Shown: one piece after another, positions 1 to 7,531 of the stretch | Layout of the letters: every line of letters starts with the position of its first letter | Position numbering within the stretch: position 1 is the stretch's first letter | DNA from: Halorubrum cibi | Lineage (GTDB): Archaea; Halobacteriota; Halobacteria; Halobacteriales; Haloferacaceae | Reading direction: 5' to 3' | NCBI RefSeq assembly: GCF_900182635.1 | Contig: NZ_FXTD01000010.1 | Span: 1-64,000, forward strand | DNA: 64,000 nucleotides | Made by a program: the position numbers and the translations under genes | Notes under the pieces: model-generated | What the model saw: only the letters and a program-made list of their open reading frames with translations | What the model was told of the DNA's origin: nothing | Databases searched by the model: none

Positions 1-464
1 GTCACGCGCTGAACCTCCTGGTCGGCCGCGTACTCGACGGTCGTGCCGTTCACGGTCTGACTCTCCGGCTGCCAGTAGACGATCACGGCCTCGTACTCGC
101 CGGTCGACCGCGAACCGAACACGGTCGAGTACAGCTCGATCTGGTCGGTGTTCAGCGTCGTGCCGCGCTCGAGGTGGACCGGCTCGTTCTCGAGCGGCCC
201 GGCCGGCGTGTATCGGATCGCCATCGCGCCGGTCGGCGGTGAACCGCCCACGTAGCGGACCGCCGGCGGTGCCGCTGCCGGCTGGTTCCCGCCAGTCCGC
301 AGCTCCGAGATCTCGAACGGGCCGGGCGAGTCGAAGTCGACGTCGCCCGAGTCGACCTGTGGTGCTGGTGCCCCGGCCGCCATCGCGGGCATCGCCGCCC
401 CGAGCGCCGACAGCACACACAGGACTGCGAGGCTTGCCGCGGCGACCGCGGCACCCCGAGTCAT
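1..464 (-). CDS. secreted/surface protein of accessory element, 3' part cut by window edge
   Basis: The frame is open from an ATG at 464 to the left edge, so only about 154 N-terminal residues are seen. Residues 1-24 form a hydrophobic Ala/Leu-rich signal peptide ending near AMPAMAAG. The mature part is polar, Pro- and Gly-rich with extracytoplasmic character, and carries no motif I recognise. The start overlaps the stop of the preceding gene (ATGA), so it is translationally coupled to the small membrane-protein cassette. A structural or surface protein of a virus or vesicle element is an inference from neighbours only. Confidence 0.75.
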   Translation of the reverse strand, partial: MTRGAAVAAASLAVLCVLSALGAAMPAMAAGAPAPQVDSGDVDFDSPGPFEISELRTGGNQPAAAPPAVRYVGGSPPTGAMAIRYTPAGPLENEPVHLERGTTLNTDQIELYSTVFGSRSTGEYEAVIVYWQPESQTVNGTTVEYAADQEVQRV

Positions 465-811
465 CGAGCGCCCTCCGTGGATTCCGTTCGCGTCTCTGTG
501 GTTTCCTCGTTTACCCCCCACTCGTCTTCCCACGGTGCGAGTGGCCGGCCGTTAGCCTGCCATTCTTCGGCATCGAGCAGTTGCGAGCCGGGGATCCACC
601 GTCCGAGTACCACCAAACAGACGCTAGCCAAAGCAGCCAACCCACCGAGGTCGGCAGATATCGGGAGTACAGAACCGGCTCCGATCCCGCAGAGGAGAGT
701 GGCCGCCATGATGATATCTGCTGCCGGAGTAGATACTTCGTCGATGACCGCGGTCTCCGGACGATCACGGTGAACGAGATTGACGAGACCCCGCAGGATC
801 AACCGGATCAT
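461..811 (-). CDS. small two-TM membrane protein
   Basis: 116 residues. The ATG at 811 is chosen because it overlaps the upstream stop (ATGA) and gives a protein-like N-terminus (MIRLILRGLVNLV). Two hydrophobic helices lie at about residues 31-50 and 55-72, followed by an acidic hydrophilic tail of about 40 residues rich in Glu and Thr. I recognise no family. It is the second-last visible gene of the minus-strand membrane cassette and is probably inserted in the host or particle membrane. Confidence 0.7.
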   Translation of the reverse strand: MIRLILRGLVNLVHRDRPETAVIDEVSTPAADIIMAATLLCGIGAGSVLPISADLGGLAALASVCLVVLGRWIPGSQLLDAEEWQANGRPLAPWEDEWGVNEETTETRTESTEGAR

Positions 812-1044
812 CGAGCGCCCTCCGTCTTCTCGAGCTCGTCGAGCGCCGCGGCTTCGAGGTACGCGTCGGCGGTGCCAAGCGCGAACGCCAGCAGGCCGCC
901 GGCGATCACCCACCCCTCGAGGAGCGTCGACGGGCCGACCGCGAACGTCTGGACCGCGAGGTAGAACCCTATGAGTGCGAGTCCAACGCTCACCGCGATA
1001 CGGCTCGGCGTCGGCTCGTCGGCCCACAGTCCCGAGACCGCCAT
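808..1044 (-). CDS. small two-TM membrane protein
   Basis: 78 residues with hydrophobic helices at about 15-36 and 43-61 and a charged C-terminus. A GGAGGTGA ribosome site (1051-1058 on the plus strand) sits 6 nt before the ATG. The gene overlaps the upstream stop by one base and couples downstream through ATGA. The size and double-TM layout resemble small membrane proteins of haloarchaeal pleomorphic or spindle viruses, but no homology can be asserted from sequence alone. Confidence 0.7.
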   Translation of the reverse strand: MAVSGLWADEPTPSRIAVSVGLALIGFYLAVQTFAVGPSTLLEGWVIAGGLLAFALGTADAYLEAAALDELEKTEGAR

Positions 1045-1421
1045 CAGGCGTCACCTCCGAAGACGGCGTAGCCGATCACGAACACGACGACCCCGATCAG
1101 CAGGAACTGTACACCGGTGAGCGACCCGAGGAAGCCCCCGGTGCCGAGCGCGCCGGCGATCCCGGCGACGGCCGCGACCGCCCACCCCGGATCCGCGAGG
1201 ATCGCGTTCACCAGCTCGTTTCCGTACTGGATGCCGACCCCCGCACCGAATATGCCCGCGGCGGCCGTCGACCGGAGCCCGCGAGAGGCTGCCGACCCCG
1301 CCGTCGACGCCGCCGAGCCCGCGGTCGAACCGGCCCGTGAAGCCGCGTCACGGCTCTCCTCGAGGCCGACCGCATACACCAGCGCTCCGACCGCTACGAG
1401 GCCGAGCGCGAGCGTCAGCAT
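1044..1421 (-). CDS. Ala/Gly-rich multi-TM membrane protein
   Basis: 125 residues. A hydrophobic N-terminal helix (1-20) is followed by an Ala/Ser/Gly-rich linker with the repeated motif AGSAAS (about residues 30-47), then two or three hydrophobic stretches (about 53-70, 78-98, 103-122). A strong ribosome site, GGAGGTGA at 1428-1435, precedes the ATG. The low-complexity linker between membrane segments is unusual. No family recognised. Confidence 0.7.
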   Translation of the reverse strand: MLTLALGLVAVGALVYAVGLEESRDAASRAGSTAGSAASTAGSAASRGLRSTAAAGIFGAGVGIQYGNELVNAILADPGWAVAAVAGIAGALGTGGFLGSLTGVQFLLIGVVVFVIGYAVFGGDA

Positions 1422-1486
1422 CGGCGCTCACCTCCGTCTCTCTGCGTGCGATTCGACTCGGTTCGTCCGCTGTCGTTGTGTATCAT
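1415..1486 (-). CDS. possible 23-residue coupled microprotein
   Basis: A tiny frame (starts MIHNDSGR, ends GGERRC) whose ATG overlaps the upstream stop at 1483-1486 (ATGA) and whose TGA lies 4 nt inside the next gene's start region. It fills the only gap in an otherwise contiguous coupled operon, so ribosomes may pass through it. It is very polar and could equally be only a coupling spacer. Confidence 0.35.
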   Translation of the reverse strand: MIHNDSGRTESNRTQRDGGERRC

Positions 1487-1761
1487 AGTTCTCGATCGAT
1501 GTTGCCGTAGATCTGCTGTCCCAGGTACGCCAGGAACACCACGCCGGCGGCGACCACGGCCCATTCGCCCGCGTTCGACGGCGGGAGGACTTGTGGAAGC
1601 GTCAGCGCGGACAACGAGATCACTGAGAACAGCTGCGGTCCCGACGCGATGAGCGCGTCCGTCAGCGCCCACACGACCTCGGGATTCAGCAGCGCGATGA
1701 TCCCGCTCAGTCCCGCGGTGAGCTGGGCTAGCGGATCCTCTGCGAGTTCTTTCAGTGTCAT
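1483..1761 (-). CDS. small membrane protein
   Basis: 92 residues. A moderately hydrophobic stretch spans about 32-58 and a clear TM helix spans 66-84 (AVVAAGVVFLAYLG), followed by a short charged tail. The start overlaps the upstream stop (ATGA at 1758-1761). It belongs to the contiguous membrane cassette. No family recognised. Confidence 0.68.
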   Translation of the reverse strand: MTLKELAEDPLAQLTAGLSGIIALLNPEVVWALTDALIASGPQLFSVISLSALTLPQVLPPSNAGEWAVVAAGVVFLAYLGQQIYGNIDREL

Positions 1762-2285
1762 TCTGTGAGCCCTCCGAGCTGGAGGAGGTCGGCGACGATG
1801 TACACGATCCGTCGGAAGAGGACCAGCGCGACGACGATCTCCCCGACGACGATCACGGTCACGACGATCGGCGAGAGCGGTCCAGCCGCTCCCGCCGCCT
1901 CGAAGATTCCACCGTTGATCGTCCGCACGGTCGATATCAGCGTGTCTCCGATCGACTCTCCGACTCCGCCGAGGTCGCCGGCGATCTTCACCGGAATGTC
2001 GGCGATCCCGAGCGTCTCGCCCGGCGCGTCGAACGTCGACGGCTCCGAGCCGGCGAGAACCAGCAGGAAGCCGTCGATCACGATCTCGACGATACCAAAC
2101 GTCGACTCGAGGAATGCCGTCAGTACGGCACCGAGGACGAACCGACGCGGCGAGTCGAGGAACGCCTGAAGCGTCGCCGGAATCGACAGATCGCTTAACT
2201 CCGAGATCCCCGAATCCGTGTCCGGATCGTTGTCGAACTTGTCGCGGTCCGGTTGGCTACCGTCTTCGAGTGGGCCACTCGGCAT
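1758..2285 (-). CDS. membrane protein with acidic N-terminal domain
   Basis: 175 residues, started at the ATG at 2285, which has a GGAGGTGA ribosome site at 2293-2300. The N-terminal ~35 residues are acidic and hydrophilic. Hydrophobic segments follow at about 50-82 and 128-160, the last being a long Val/Ile-rich helix pair. The C-terminal pattern (GPLSPIVVTVIVVGEIVVA, then charged residues and a final helix) resembles the next two genes, suggesting a diverged paralogous set. Confidence 0.7.
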   Translation of the reverse strand: MPSGPLEDGSQPDRDKFDNDPDTDSGISELSDLSIPATLQAFLDSPRRFVLGAVLTAFLESTFGIVEIVIDGFLLVLAGSEPSTFDAPGETLGIADIPVKIAGDLGGVGESIGDTLISTVRTINGGIFEAAGAAGPLSPIVVTVIVVGEIVVALVLFRRIVYIVADLLQLGGLTE

Positions 2286-2287
2286 GG

Positions 2288-2758
2288 TCAGCTCACCTCC
2301 CGGATGCGGTCGATACCGCGACCCATCACCCAGAACGACGCGACGACGACGCCGATCCCGACGGGATACGCGAGCGGGCCGAACTGCGTCAGCGAGAACG
2401 ACCACGCGCCACGGATCGCCGCGATGCCGCTCCCGAAGATGACCTCGATCAGTCCGTCGAACTCCTGCTCGAAGCCGCCGACCGCGTTCGGGTTGTTCAC
2501 GAACTCCGTGCCGCCGGCGAGGAACTCGCTGACGCCGTCGACGAGACCGGTGTAGGCCTCGGTCAGCGCTCCGATGACTGTGTTCACACCCAGCGCGACC
2601 GCGAACACGATCGACCCGGCGATCGCTCTCCCGACGCGCCCGGCGTTGATCCCGGATGCCAGCCCGAAGCTGAGATCCTCGCTGATCGACTCGGTGCCGG
2701 TGAGGAACGACTCCTCCTGGTCGTCAGTCAGCACGCTGTCGTCGCCGTCAGACGCCAC
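2288..2758 (-). CDS. membrane protein, paralogue-like to 2804-3295
   Basis: 156 residues from a GTG at 2758. An acidic N-terminus of about 35 residues is followed by helices at about 40-65 and near 115-148. The C-terminal segment, ending near VGIGVVVASFWV, matches in layout the neighbour at 2804-3295 (VGVVLGAFWM), including a preceding Phe-Gly-Pro turn. I infer an ancient duplication. It is probably a structural membrane protein of the element. Confidence 0.68.
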   Translation of the reverse strand: MASDGDDSVLTDDQEESFLTGTESISEDLSFGLASGINAGRVGRAIAGSIVFAVALGVNTVIGALTEAYTGLVDGVSEFLAGGTEFVNNPNAVGGFEQEFDGLIEVIFGSGIAAIRGAWSFSLTQFGPLAYPVGIGVVVASFWVMGRGIDRIREVS

Positions 2759-2769
2759 CGCTCACCACC

Positions 2770-2781
2770 CCCGCATGCGGG
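2770..2781. repeat. 12-bp perfect palindrome between membrane genes
   Basis: CCCGCATGCGGG lies in the only gap (45 nt) between the two paralogous membrane genes. It could form a short hairpin in the polycistronic RNA that tunes relative expression. No T-tract follows on either strand, so a classical terminator is unlikely. Confidence 0.35.
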
Positions 2782-2803
2782 TTGGGTCGCGATGGCCGGG
2801 TCA

Positions 2804-3295
2804 TCAGTTCTCGTCCTCCTCTCCTTCCTCGGTGACCCCGACGTCGATCGGGCCGATCGCGGGAACGTCCGGAAAACCAGGCACCGCGAGGGTGTCACTC
2901 GTCTCCTCTTGCTGGAGATAGGCAGTTATCATCCAGAACGCGCCCAGTACCACGCCGACGCCGGCGAGCAGCGCGAACGGTCCGAACTGTGCGGCGATCG
3001 ACGTCGCCGACGTTTCGGCGGTCGTCGAGATGATGCCGAGCGGCTCGAGCACGGTCGCGTCGATGAACTGGCCGATCGCCGCGGCCATCGCGTCAAGCGG
3101 CGCAACGACGAGGGCGAACACGCTCTGGATCAGGTTCACACCGCCGGTCGCGACCGAGACGAGCGTGCCGAAGATCGCGCCCTGAAGCAGCGTTCCGAGC
3201 GTCCCGTCGGCGTTGAGATACCCGATGGTGCCCGTCAGCACCGTGTTCGGGCTCGGATCGTCTCCGGACGGGAGCTTGTCGGCCGCGTCGGACAT
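2804..3295 (-). CDS. membrane protein of structural cassette
   Basis: 163 residues. A hydrophilic N-terminus is followed by hydrophobic segments at about 35-60, 65-85 and 118-142, and an acidic tail ends in a run of Glu/Asp. The start overlaps the upstream stop by one base (TAATG). Its FGPFALLAGVGVVLGAFW region parallels the neighbouring gene. It lies directly downstream of the putative surface protein, as internal membrane proteins often do in pleomorphic haloviruses; that parallel is an inference. Confidence 0.7.
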   Translation of the reverse strand: MSDAADKLPSGDDPSPNTVLTGTIGYLNADGTLGTLLQGAIFGTLVSVATGGVNLIQSVFALVVAPLDAMAAAIGQFIDATVLEPLGIISTTAETSATSIAAQFGPFALLAGVGVVLGAFWMITAYLQQEETSDTLAVPGFPDVPAIGPIDVGVTEEGEEDEN

Positions 3296-4752
3296 TACGA
3301 CCCTCCGCCGCCGAACAGGCGGAACCCGACGAAGCCGGTGATCGAGCTGACGATCAGACCGGGAACCGACAGGAGCCAGCTGATGAACCCGCCGTCACCC
3401 GAGGACATGACCGCCGCCCCGCCGCTCGAGGCCGCGCTCTGGATCGCCGAGACCTCGTCGTTCGTGAGCACGACGTCGTAGCTCACGACGTAGGCCGTTC
3501 CCGGCGAGACTGTGGAGTCGAGCGTGATCTCGGTCGACCCGTCGTAGCTGCTCGCGACCGACGTGTAGTCGATCTCCGAGAACTCCGTGTCCCCAGTTCC
3601 CTCGGCGATCTCGACCGCCTTGTAGCGCTCCGACGGCAGGTTCGGCTCGTCGACGAACTCCGGACCCGAGTAACTCAGGTCGAAGGCCGTCGGCAGTTCG
3701 AGTCGGTACGCGATCTCGCCGAGCTGGTCCCACTGCGGGTAGTCACTCGTCGGGCCGAACTCGGCGGAAACGTCCTCGTCGTCGGTGATGTCGGACGCTT
3801 GGAAGACCGCGTCGACGGTGACGCCGTAGATCGTCGCGTCCGACATGACCTCGTCGAACGTGCCCATGCCGGTCACGGAGTACGCGCCGTGCGGCTCGGT
3901 GATCGTCACGGTCTCGAGCTCGTCATCGTCGTCGGTGTCCTCGAGGCGCTCACCGAAGGTGAGAGCGCGCGTCCGCTCGGCGTCGAGGACGGAAACGTCC
4001 ACGTCAGCGTCGCCGGAGATCGTGATCTCCTCGGTGGACCCGAAGGAGCCGTCGCCGGTGCCGGCGACAGTCATGTCACCGACCTGCTGCTGGAGGACCA
4101 TTCCCTCACCCGTGGAGTTCGCGAGAACGTCGTCGTCGCTCGCGGACGCCGACGAGTCGTAGAGCGTGACCTCGACGTAGTCGCCGTCACCGTCGGTCAG
4201 CTGGAGCGTCGGAGTGCCCGACGCGGAGTTGATGTCGGCGGCGATCGTGAGGTACGACTTCTCGCCGTCCGCAACCGAGAAGTTGCTGTAGGTCGCCGAG
4301 TCGGAGCTCGCCGAGCCGGCGTAGTTGAGCGCGTCGACGCCCGGCGCGGTCGACGACTCGCTCACGGTCGCTCCCGAGGTGGTCCACTCGCTCGAGTCGA
4401 GCGCGGACGCCGAGTTGTCCGAGCCCTCGTCGTTCTTTCGCGGGAACTCGTTGCGGTCCGCGAAGTCGATGTCCGTCGCGGTCAGCGTGACCGGGTTGTC
4501 GTTACTGGAATTGAGTGAAGCTGGCAAGGTGGCCGGGTCGCCGGCGTCGTCGTAGTACTCGACGGCCGTGTCGAAGTCGGCGTTCGACCACTCGTCGATC
4601 GTGACCTCGGTCGCGATCTCGGGATTCGGCGTCTTCGTGTCTTCACTCCAGCCGATCCCGCCCGCCGCCATGACGGGGGTCGCGACCATCGACGAGAGCA
4701 CGGCGAGCGCGATCAGCGCCGCGAGCCCCGTCTTTTTGATGTCGATATTCAT
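3295..4752 (-). CDS. large secreted surface (spike-like) protein with C-terminal anchor
   Basis: 485 residues. Residues 1-29 form a Sec signal peptide (hydrophobic core ALIALAVLSSMVATPVMAA). A long acidic Ser/Thr/Asp-rich ectodomain follows, with beta-rich character and no Cys. A C-terminal hydrophobic segment at about 455-480 ends in a Gly-rich tail. This signal/ectodomain/anchor layout is that of haloarchaeal virus spike proteins and S-layer-like surface proteins. It is the largest gene of the cassette and sits between two short upstream genes and the small TM proteins. I infer a particle or vesicle surface protein; an adhesin is an alternative. Confidence 0.72.
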   Translation of the reverse strand: MNIDIKKTGLAALIALAVLSSMVATPVMAAGGIGWSEDTKTPNPEIATEVTIDEWSNADFDTAVEYYDDAGDPATLPASLNSSNDNPVTLTATDIDFADRNEFPRKNDEGSDNSASALDSSEWTTSGATVSESSTAPGVDALNYAGSASSDSATYSNFSVADGEKSYLTIAADINSASGTPTLQLTDGDGDYVEVTLYDSSASASDDDVLANSTGEGMVLQQQVGDMTVAGTGDGSFGSTEEITISGDADVDVSVLDAERTRALTFGERLEDTDDDDELETVTITEPHGAYSVTGMGTFDEVMSDATIYGVTVDAVFQASDITDDEDVSAEFGPTSDYPQWDQLGEIAYRLELPTAFDLSYSGPEFVDEPNLPSERYKAVEIAEGTGDTEFSEIDYTSVASSYDGSTEITLDSTVSPGTAYVVSYDVVLTNDEVSAIQSAASSGGAAVMSSGDGGFISWLLSVPGLIVSSITGFVGFRLFGGGGS

Positions 4753-4937
4753 ACCGTTCCTCCGTAGCTACCGCTTTGGGTTCGAGTTCGTGTCATGAGT
4801 CTGCGAAACTGCCCGTTTCCGGTGGGCACACCGTGTTTCTCCGCTAGATCGGCATCGATCGGATGCCGTTCTCGGAAGGTCCGAAGATACTCGAGGAATC
4901 GATCGCCGGCGACGAGGCCGCGAGGCCCGTCGCTCAC
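4749..4937 (-). CDS. small basic hypothetical protein
   Basis: 62 residues from a GTG at 4937 that overlaps the upstream stop (GTGA); its stop overlaps the surface-protein start (ATGA). Charged and hydrophilic, with no TM segment. The coupling on both sides argues that it is translated. Function unknown. Confidence 0.55.
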   Translation of the reverse strand: MSDGPRGLVAGDRFLEYLRTFRERHPIDADLAEKHGVPTGNGQFRRLMTRTRTQSGSYGGTV

Positions 4938-5020
4938 GAGTCAGCCCCCTCGAAAACCGCGCTCCAGTCCCTCCACCGCCGATCCTCCGCGCCGTCATCG
5001 TCGTCGGCGATGGCGCTCAC
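4934..5020 (-). CDS. 28-residue acidic microprotein at operon head
   Basis: It starts at a GTG at 5020 with a GGAGGTGTG ribosome site about 10 nt upstream (around 5031-5039). The product begins MSAIADDDD, is strongly acidic and ends GADS. Its stop overlaps the next start (GTGA). It is probably the first gene of the structural operon, transcribed from the promoter near 5100. A leader peptide is an alternative. Confidence 0.45.
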   Translation of the reverse strand: MSAIADDDDGAEDRRWRDWSAVFEGADS

Positions 5021-5094
5021 GCGAAGCGCACACCTCCGACCGGGTTCACACCGTTCATGGTGCGCCCAGAAAACCGGGTGTTGAGGTTCTAAAC

Positions 5095-5130
5095 CTCCGT
5101 ATTTAAGTGAAATAAAGCCAATAAGCCGAT
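5095..5130. promoter_or_regulatory. candidate divergent promoter between structural operon and AbrB-like gene
   Basis: An A/T-rich island (tatttaagtgaaataaagcc) in a GC-rich setting. Read on either strand it offers TATA-like boxes: TTAAATA on minus, facing the membrane-protein operon, and TTTAAGT on plus, facing the regulator at 5175. Its position between divergent genes suggests a control region for switching the structural operon. Confidence 0.5.
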
Positions 5131-5174
5131 TAAGACCGAAGGTTGAATAGCCCGGAATTCGTCCGTAAGAGTGG

Positions 5175-5351
5175 ATGTCCCGCGAGATTCGGAAGGTTCG
5201 AGACCTCGGGAACGGGAGCGGCGGGGTGACGATCCCGAAAGACACCCTCCGCGACTGGGGACTCGTCGATGACGATGGTAGAGTTGGTGACGGCCACGTG
5301 GCCGTCGACGAAACTGATGACGGTGCGATAACGGTCGAGCCGGTTCAGTAG
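5175..5351 (+). CDS. AbrB/SpoVT (MazE-like) DNA-binding protein
   Basis: 58 residues, starting MSREIRKVRDLGNGSGGVTI and continuing with a PKDTLRDWGL-type element. This is the swapped-hairpin beta-strand pattern of AbrB-family regulators, in which a G-S-x-x-V-T-I-P core leads into a short helix. It lies divergent to the structural membrane operon across an A/T-rich promoter island, so it is a good candidate repressor of that operon. It is the only plus-strand gene in the left element. A stand-alone antitoxin is an alternative, but no toxin is adjacent. Confidence 0.75.
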   Translation: MSREIRKVRDLGNGSGGVTIPKDTLRDWGLVDDDGRVGDGHVAVDETDDGAITVEPVQ

Positions 5352-5371
5352 TTCGGCTCGATCCTGTCCTA

Positions 5372-6085
5372 TTATCCGCCGAGTTCCTCGAGATCCTTCT
5401 CTCCAGCCTCGACTTTCGCCCGCTCGAGCGTCCACTCGTCGTTATCGAACTCGACACCGTACAGTTCGTCGGCGCGCTCGAGGATCGTCGCGATGCTCCC
5501 TTCTGGGATCTCGAAGAAGCGGGCGGTCGGCCGCTTCGCTCGCCCCTCACGGACCTCACGGATGAACGCCTGAACTCGCTCGTAGCCCTCTCCCGGCACC
5601 GGAACCCCCATCTCGTTTTTCGTCATTCCGTGCGGGGCCTTCCCGAACTGAACACCGCGGTCGATCGCCCTCTCGATCCCCTCCTGCCGACGCTCACGGT
5701 TCAGCTTCAGCTCCATCTCAGCGACCATCGACATGAACTTTAGCATCATTTGACCCATCCCGTCATCGGGGTCGACGTTGAATCCCTGCTGAACGAGGTG
5801 GAGGCCGACGTCCTGGTCCGAGCACGTGTCGACGAAGTCCGCGACCTCCGCGGTCGAGCGACCGAGTCGATCGAGCTTCGCGGCGACCACCTTCTCGGCT
5901 TCGCCGGCCTCGACTCGATCACGCAGCTCGACGTACTCGTCACGAGTCGGATCATCCCCCGAACCGACGTCGGCGTAGATGTTCTCCGCAGGAAGGTCCG
6001 GGTAGTGTTCACGGATCGACTCGAGCTGACCATCACGGGATTGGTCGCTCGTCGAAACCCGGGCGTAGGCGAGGATTTCGGACAT
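5372..6085 (-). CDS. serine recombinase (resolvase/invertase family)
   Basis: 237 residues. The N-terminal resolvase domain shows YARVSTSDQ with the catalytic Ser near residue 12, then VAAKLDRLGRS with the conserved Arg residues, a long helix with MSMVAEMELKLNRER, and a basic C-terminal region with a possible HTH. It catalyses strand exchange through a phosphoserine intermediate. It likely resolves multimers or inverts DNA in the element; it is too short to be a large serine integrase. It is transcribed separately from its neighbours, between the structural operon and the small wHTH gene. Confidence 0.9.
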   Translation of the reverse strand: MSEILAYARVSTSDQSRDGQLESIREHYPDLPAENIYADVGSGDDPTRDEYVELRDRVEAGEAEKVVAAKLDRLGRSTAEVADFVDTCSDQDVGLHLVQQGFNVDPDDGMGQMMLKFMSMVAEMELKLNRERRQEGIERAIDRGVQFGKAPHGMTKNEMGVPVPGEGYERVQAFIREVREGRAKRPTARFFEIPEGSIATILERADELYGVEFDNDEWTLERAKVEAGEKDLEELGG

Positions 6086-6152
6086 GGTTAGAAACGCACA
6101 GCCAGCTACTTAAAGAACGATGGTTCAAAAACAGCAGTCTAGAGGTTACTTC

Positions 6153-6296
6153 TCAAACGCTTCCGAGATCGAGCGTCGGGTCAGTTGCTCTGTAGTACGT
6201 CTCGCCATCTTCTTCGTACGTTTCGACCAACCCCATCCGAATCAGATCATCTAGTGCCTGCTCGAACTCCTCTTCTGAGAGCTTATCTGACTCCAT
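6153..6296 (-). CDS. 47-residue winged-helix-like small protein
   Basis: Starts MESDKLSEEEFEQALDDLIR and continues with MGLVETYEEDGETYYRATDP. This is the recognition-helix-plus-wing pattern of the second half of a wHTH regulator. A TATA-like CGATAATAAG sits about 25-30 nt upstream, implying a leaderless message. It may be a minimal DNA-binding protein or a truncated regulator. Confidence 0.55.
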   Translation of the reverse strand: MESDKLSEEEFEQALDDLIRMGLVETYEEDGETYYRATDPTLDLGSV

Positions 6297-6362
6297 AGAA
6301 ACCAACTCGCTCGATGACGACTTATTATCGAGCCACGTCCTCGGCGAAAGTGAAGGTAGAAT

Positions 6363-6470
6363 TCAGTTGGCCCCGATCGGACTCGTCAGCACTACGTTCG
6401 GATTCGACGGCGGCATGAGGTCTGTGAGGTCGTGACCGTCTCCGTCCGGTTGTTGATCCTTCCGCGACAT
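6363..6470 (-). CDS. 35-residue hypothetical protein
   Basis: The ATG at 6470 follows the upstream stop by one base and has a GGAG ribosome site just before it. The product begins MSRKDQQPDGDGHDL and ends in a Pro/Asn-rich stretch. Polar, with no recognised motif. It appears to be the last gene of the long minus-strand operon. Confidence 0.45.
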   Translation of the reverse strand: MSRKDQQPDGDGHDLTDLMPPSNPNVVLTSPIGAN

Positions 6471-6471
6471 C

Positions 6472-6960
6472 TCAGATCTCCACGACCTCCAGATCTTGTA
6501 CAGTCGCTCGGATCAGATCACACGAACTCGCCAGTTGCGGTGCTTCGAGCCGCCACCGGCCGCCGGTTCGCGGCGCTTCGGTCGTGATCGTCGCCTCCGT
6601 TGCGCTTCGCGCCGGGACATCAACCGAGACCGACGTGACGAAGCGTTTCTCCATGACCTGCCCTTCTTCGAGTTTTGCGAGTCGAAGGTTTGCCTCGTAC
6701 GTCCCCATCTTCCCGCCGCTGTTCTTCAGCATCAGTGTGCTGTCGAACGGTTCTCCAGCCGTCACTGGCTGCCGTACCCGCTCGAAGTGCCCGCGGATCC
6801 AAGACATCGTCTCCATCTCCGCTTCCGAAGGGCACCAACCGCCAGCACCCGACGCCGAGCGGCGTTCTGTGAAGATGTACGCGCCGCAGCCGACCACGCC
6901 GCCGAGGGCAGCTAACAGGCCGCGGCGCGGAATACGGCCCGAATCTTCGTCACTCGCCAT
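6472..6960 (-). CDS. Tat- or lipoprotein-type exported protein
   Basis: 162 residues. The N-terminus (RIPRRGLLAALGGVVGCGAYIF) has a twin-Arg motif, a hydrophobic core and a Cys at the end of the core, as in haloarchaeal Tat signals or lipoproteins. The mature part is about 130 residues with beta-strand alternation and an SVDVPARS-type edge typical of an Ig-like fold. It overlaps the preceding membrane gene by 11 nt. Probably an exported, membrane-tethered protein; ligand unknown. Confidence 0.65.
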   Translation of the reverse strand: MASDEDSGRIPRRGLLAALGGVVGCGAYIFTERRSASGAGGWCPSEAEMETMSWIRGHFERVRQPVTAGEPFDSTLMLKNSGGKMGTYEANLRLAKLEEGQVMEKRFVTSVSVDVPARSATEATITTEAPRTGGRWRLEAPQLASSCDLIRATVQDLEVVEI

Positions 6961-7531
6961 CGTCCTTGTACACCTCCGACAGATCATGTTCGAGTCGCTC
7001 CTCCAGTTCGTCCTCGTCGATCTCTCCGTCGACGTAGGCGGCCCGCGTATGGTCGGTCGGGTCGGTCGAGAGCATGTCCGGATCGACCTCGATCGGCTCT
7101 CCTTCGTGCTCGGCCACCCATGCGTACCGATCACCGACACGGATCCGTTTCGGATCGAAGCTGTCGGCGTCGAATACGACCGTCTCGCCGTCGACATCGC
7201 GGAGTGTGATCGTCTCCCCGGAACCGTCACCGTCGTCTGCCTCGTGGAAGTGATCCCCGAGATCACTCTCCTCGTCTCTCTCGATCTCCTCGAGGTAGAT
7301 CTCCGAACCCCCGGTGAAAAAGAGTATATAGGCCCAGAACGCCCCGAATACAGAGAACGTGACGAATGGGATCGTCGATCCGACGACTCCGATTCCCCGA
7401 GACATGAGAGTGATATACGGAGTAGCGGCCGCGGAGACGGCGTCGACGAACGTACCCGCGGCCGGGAACCCGAGGTATCCGTCCGCCGCGATGATAGTCG
7501 CCATCACGACGACGAAACCGCGGTCGCTCAT
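6950..7531 (-). CDS. membrane protein with acidic cytoplasmic tail
   Basis: 193 residues from the ATG at 7531 (ATGA overlap with the upstream gene). Hydrophobic segments lie at about 5-25 and 40-75. A ~110-residue very acidic soluble domain follows, with a beta-like stretch around VDGETVVFDADSF and a Glu/Asp-rich end. No family recognised. It is coupled to the exported protein downstream, suggesting a membrane pair. Confidence 0.65.
   Translation of the reverse strand: MSDRGFVVVMATIIAADGYLGFPAAGTFVDAVSAAATPYITLMSRGIGVVGSTIPFVTFSVFGAFWAYILFFTGGSEIYLEEIERDEESDLGDHFHEADDGDGSGETITLRDVDGETVVFDADSFDPKRIRVGDRYAWVAEHEGEPIEVDPDMLSTDPTDHTRAAYVDGEIDEDELEERLEHDLSEVYKDDGE

Noticed and set aside
2114-3481. 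455-codon plus frame in the membrane cassette
   Set aside because: Opposite four overlapping, coupled minus genes with ribosome sites; Arg/Asp-rich shadow.
5372-6085. integrase of the left element
   Set aside because: The protein is a small resolvase-type serine recombinase without the long C-terminal domains of serine integrases; the integrase for the tRNA-Trp site is probably beyond the left edge.
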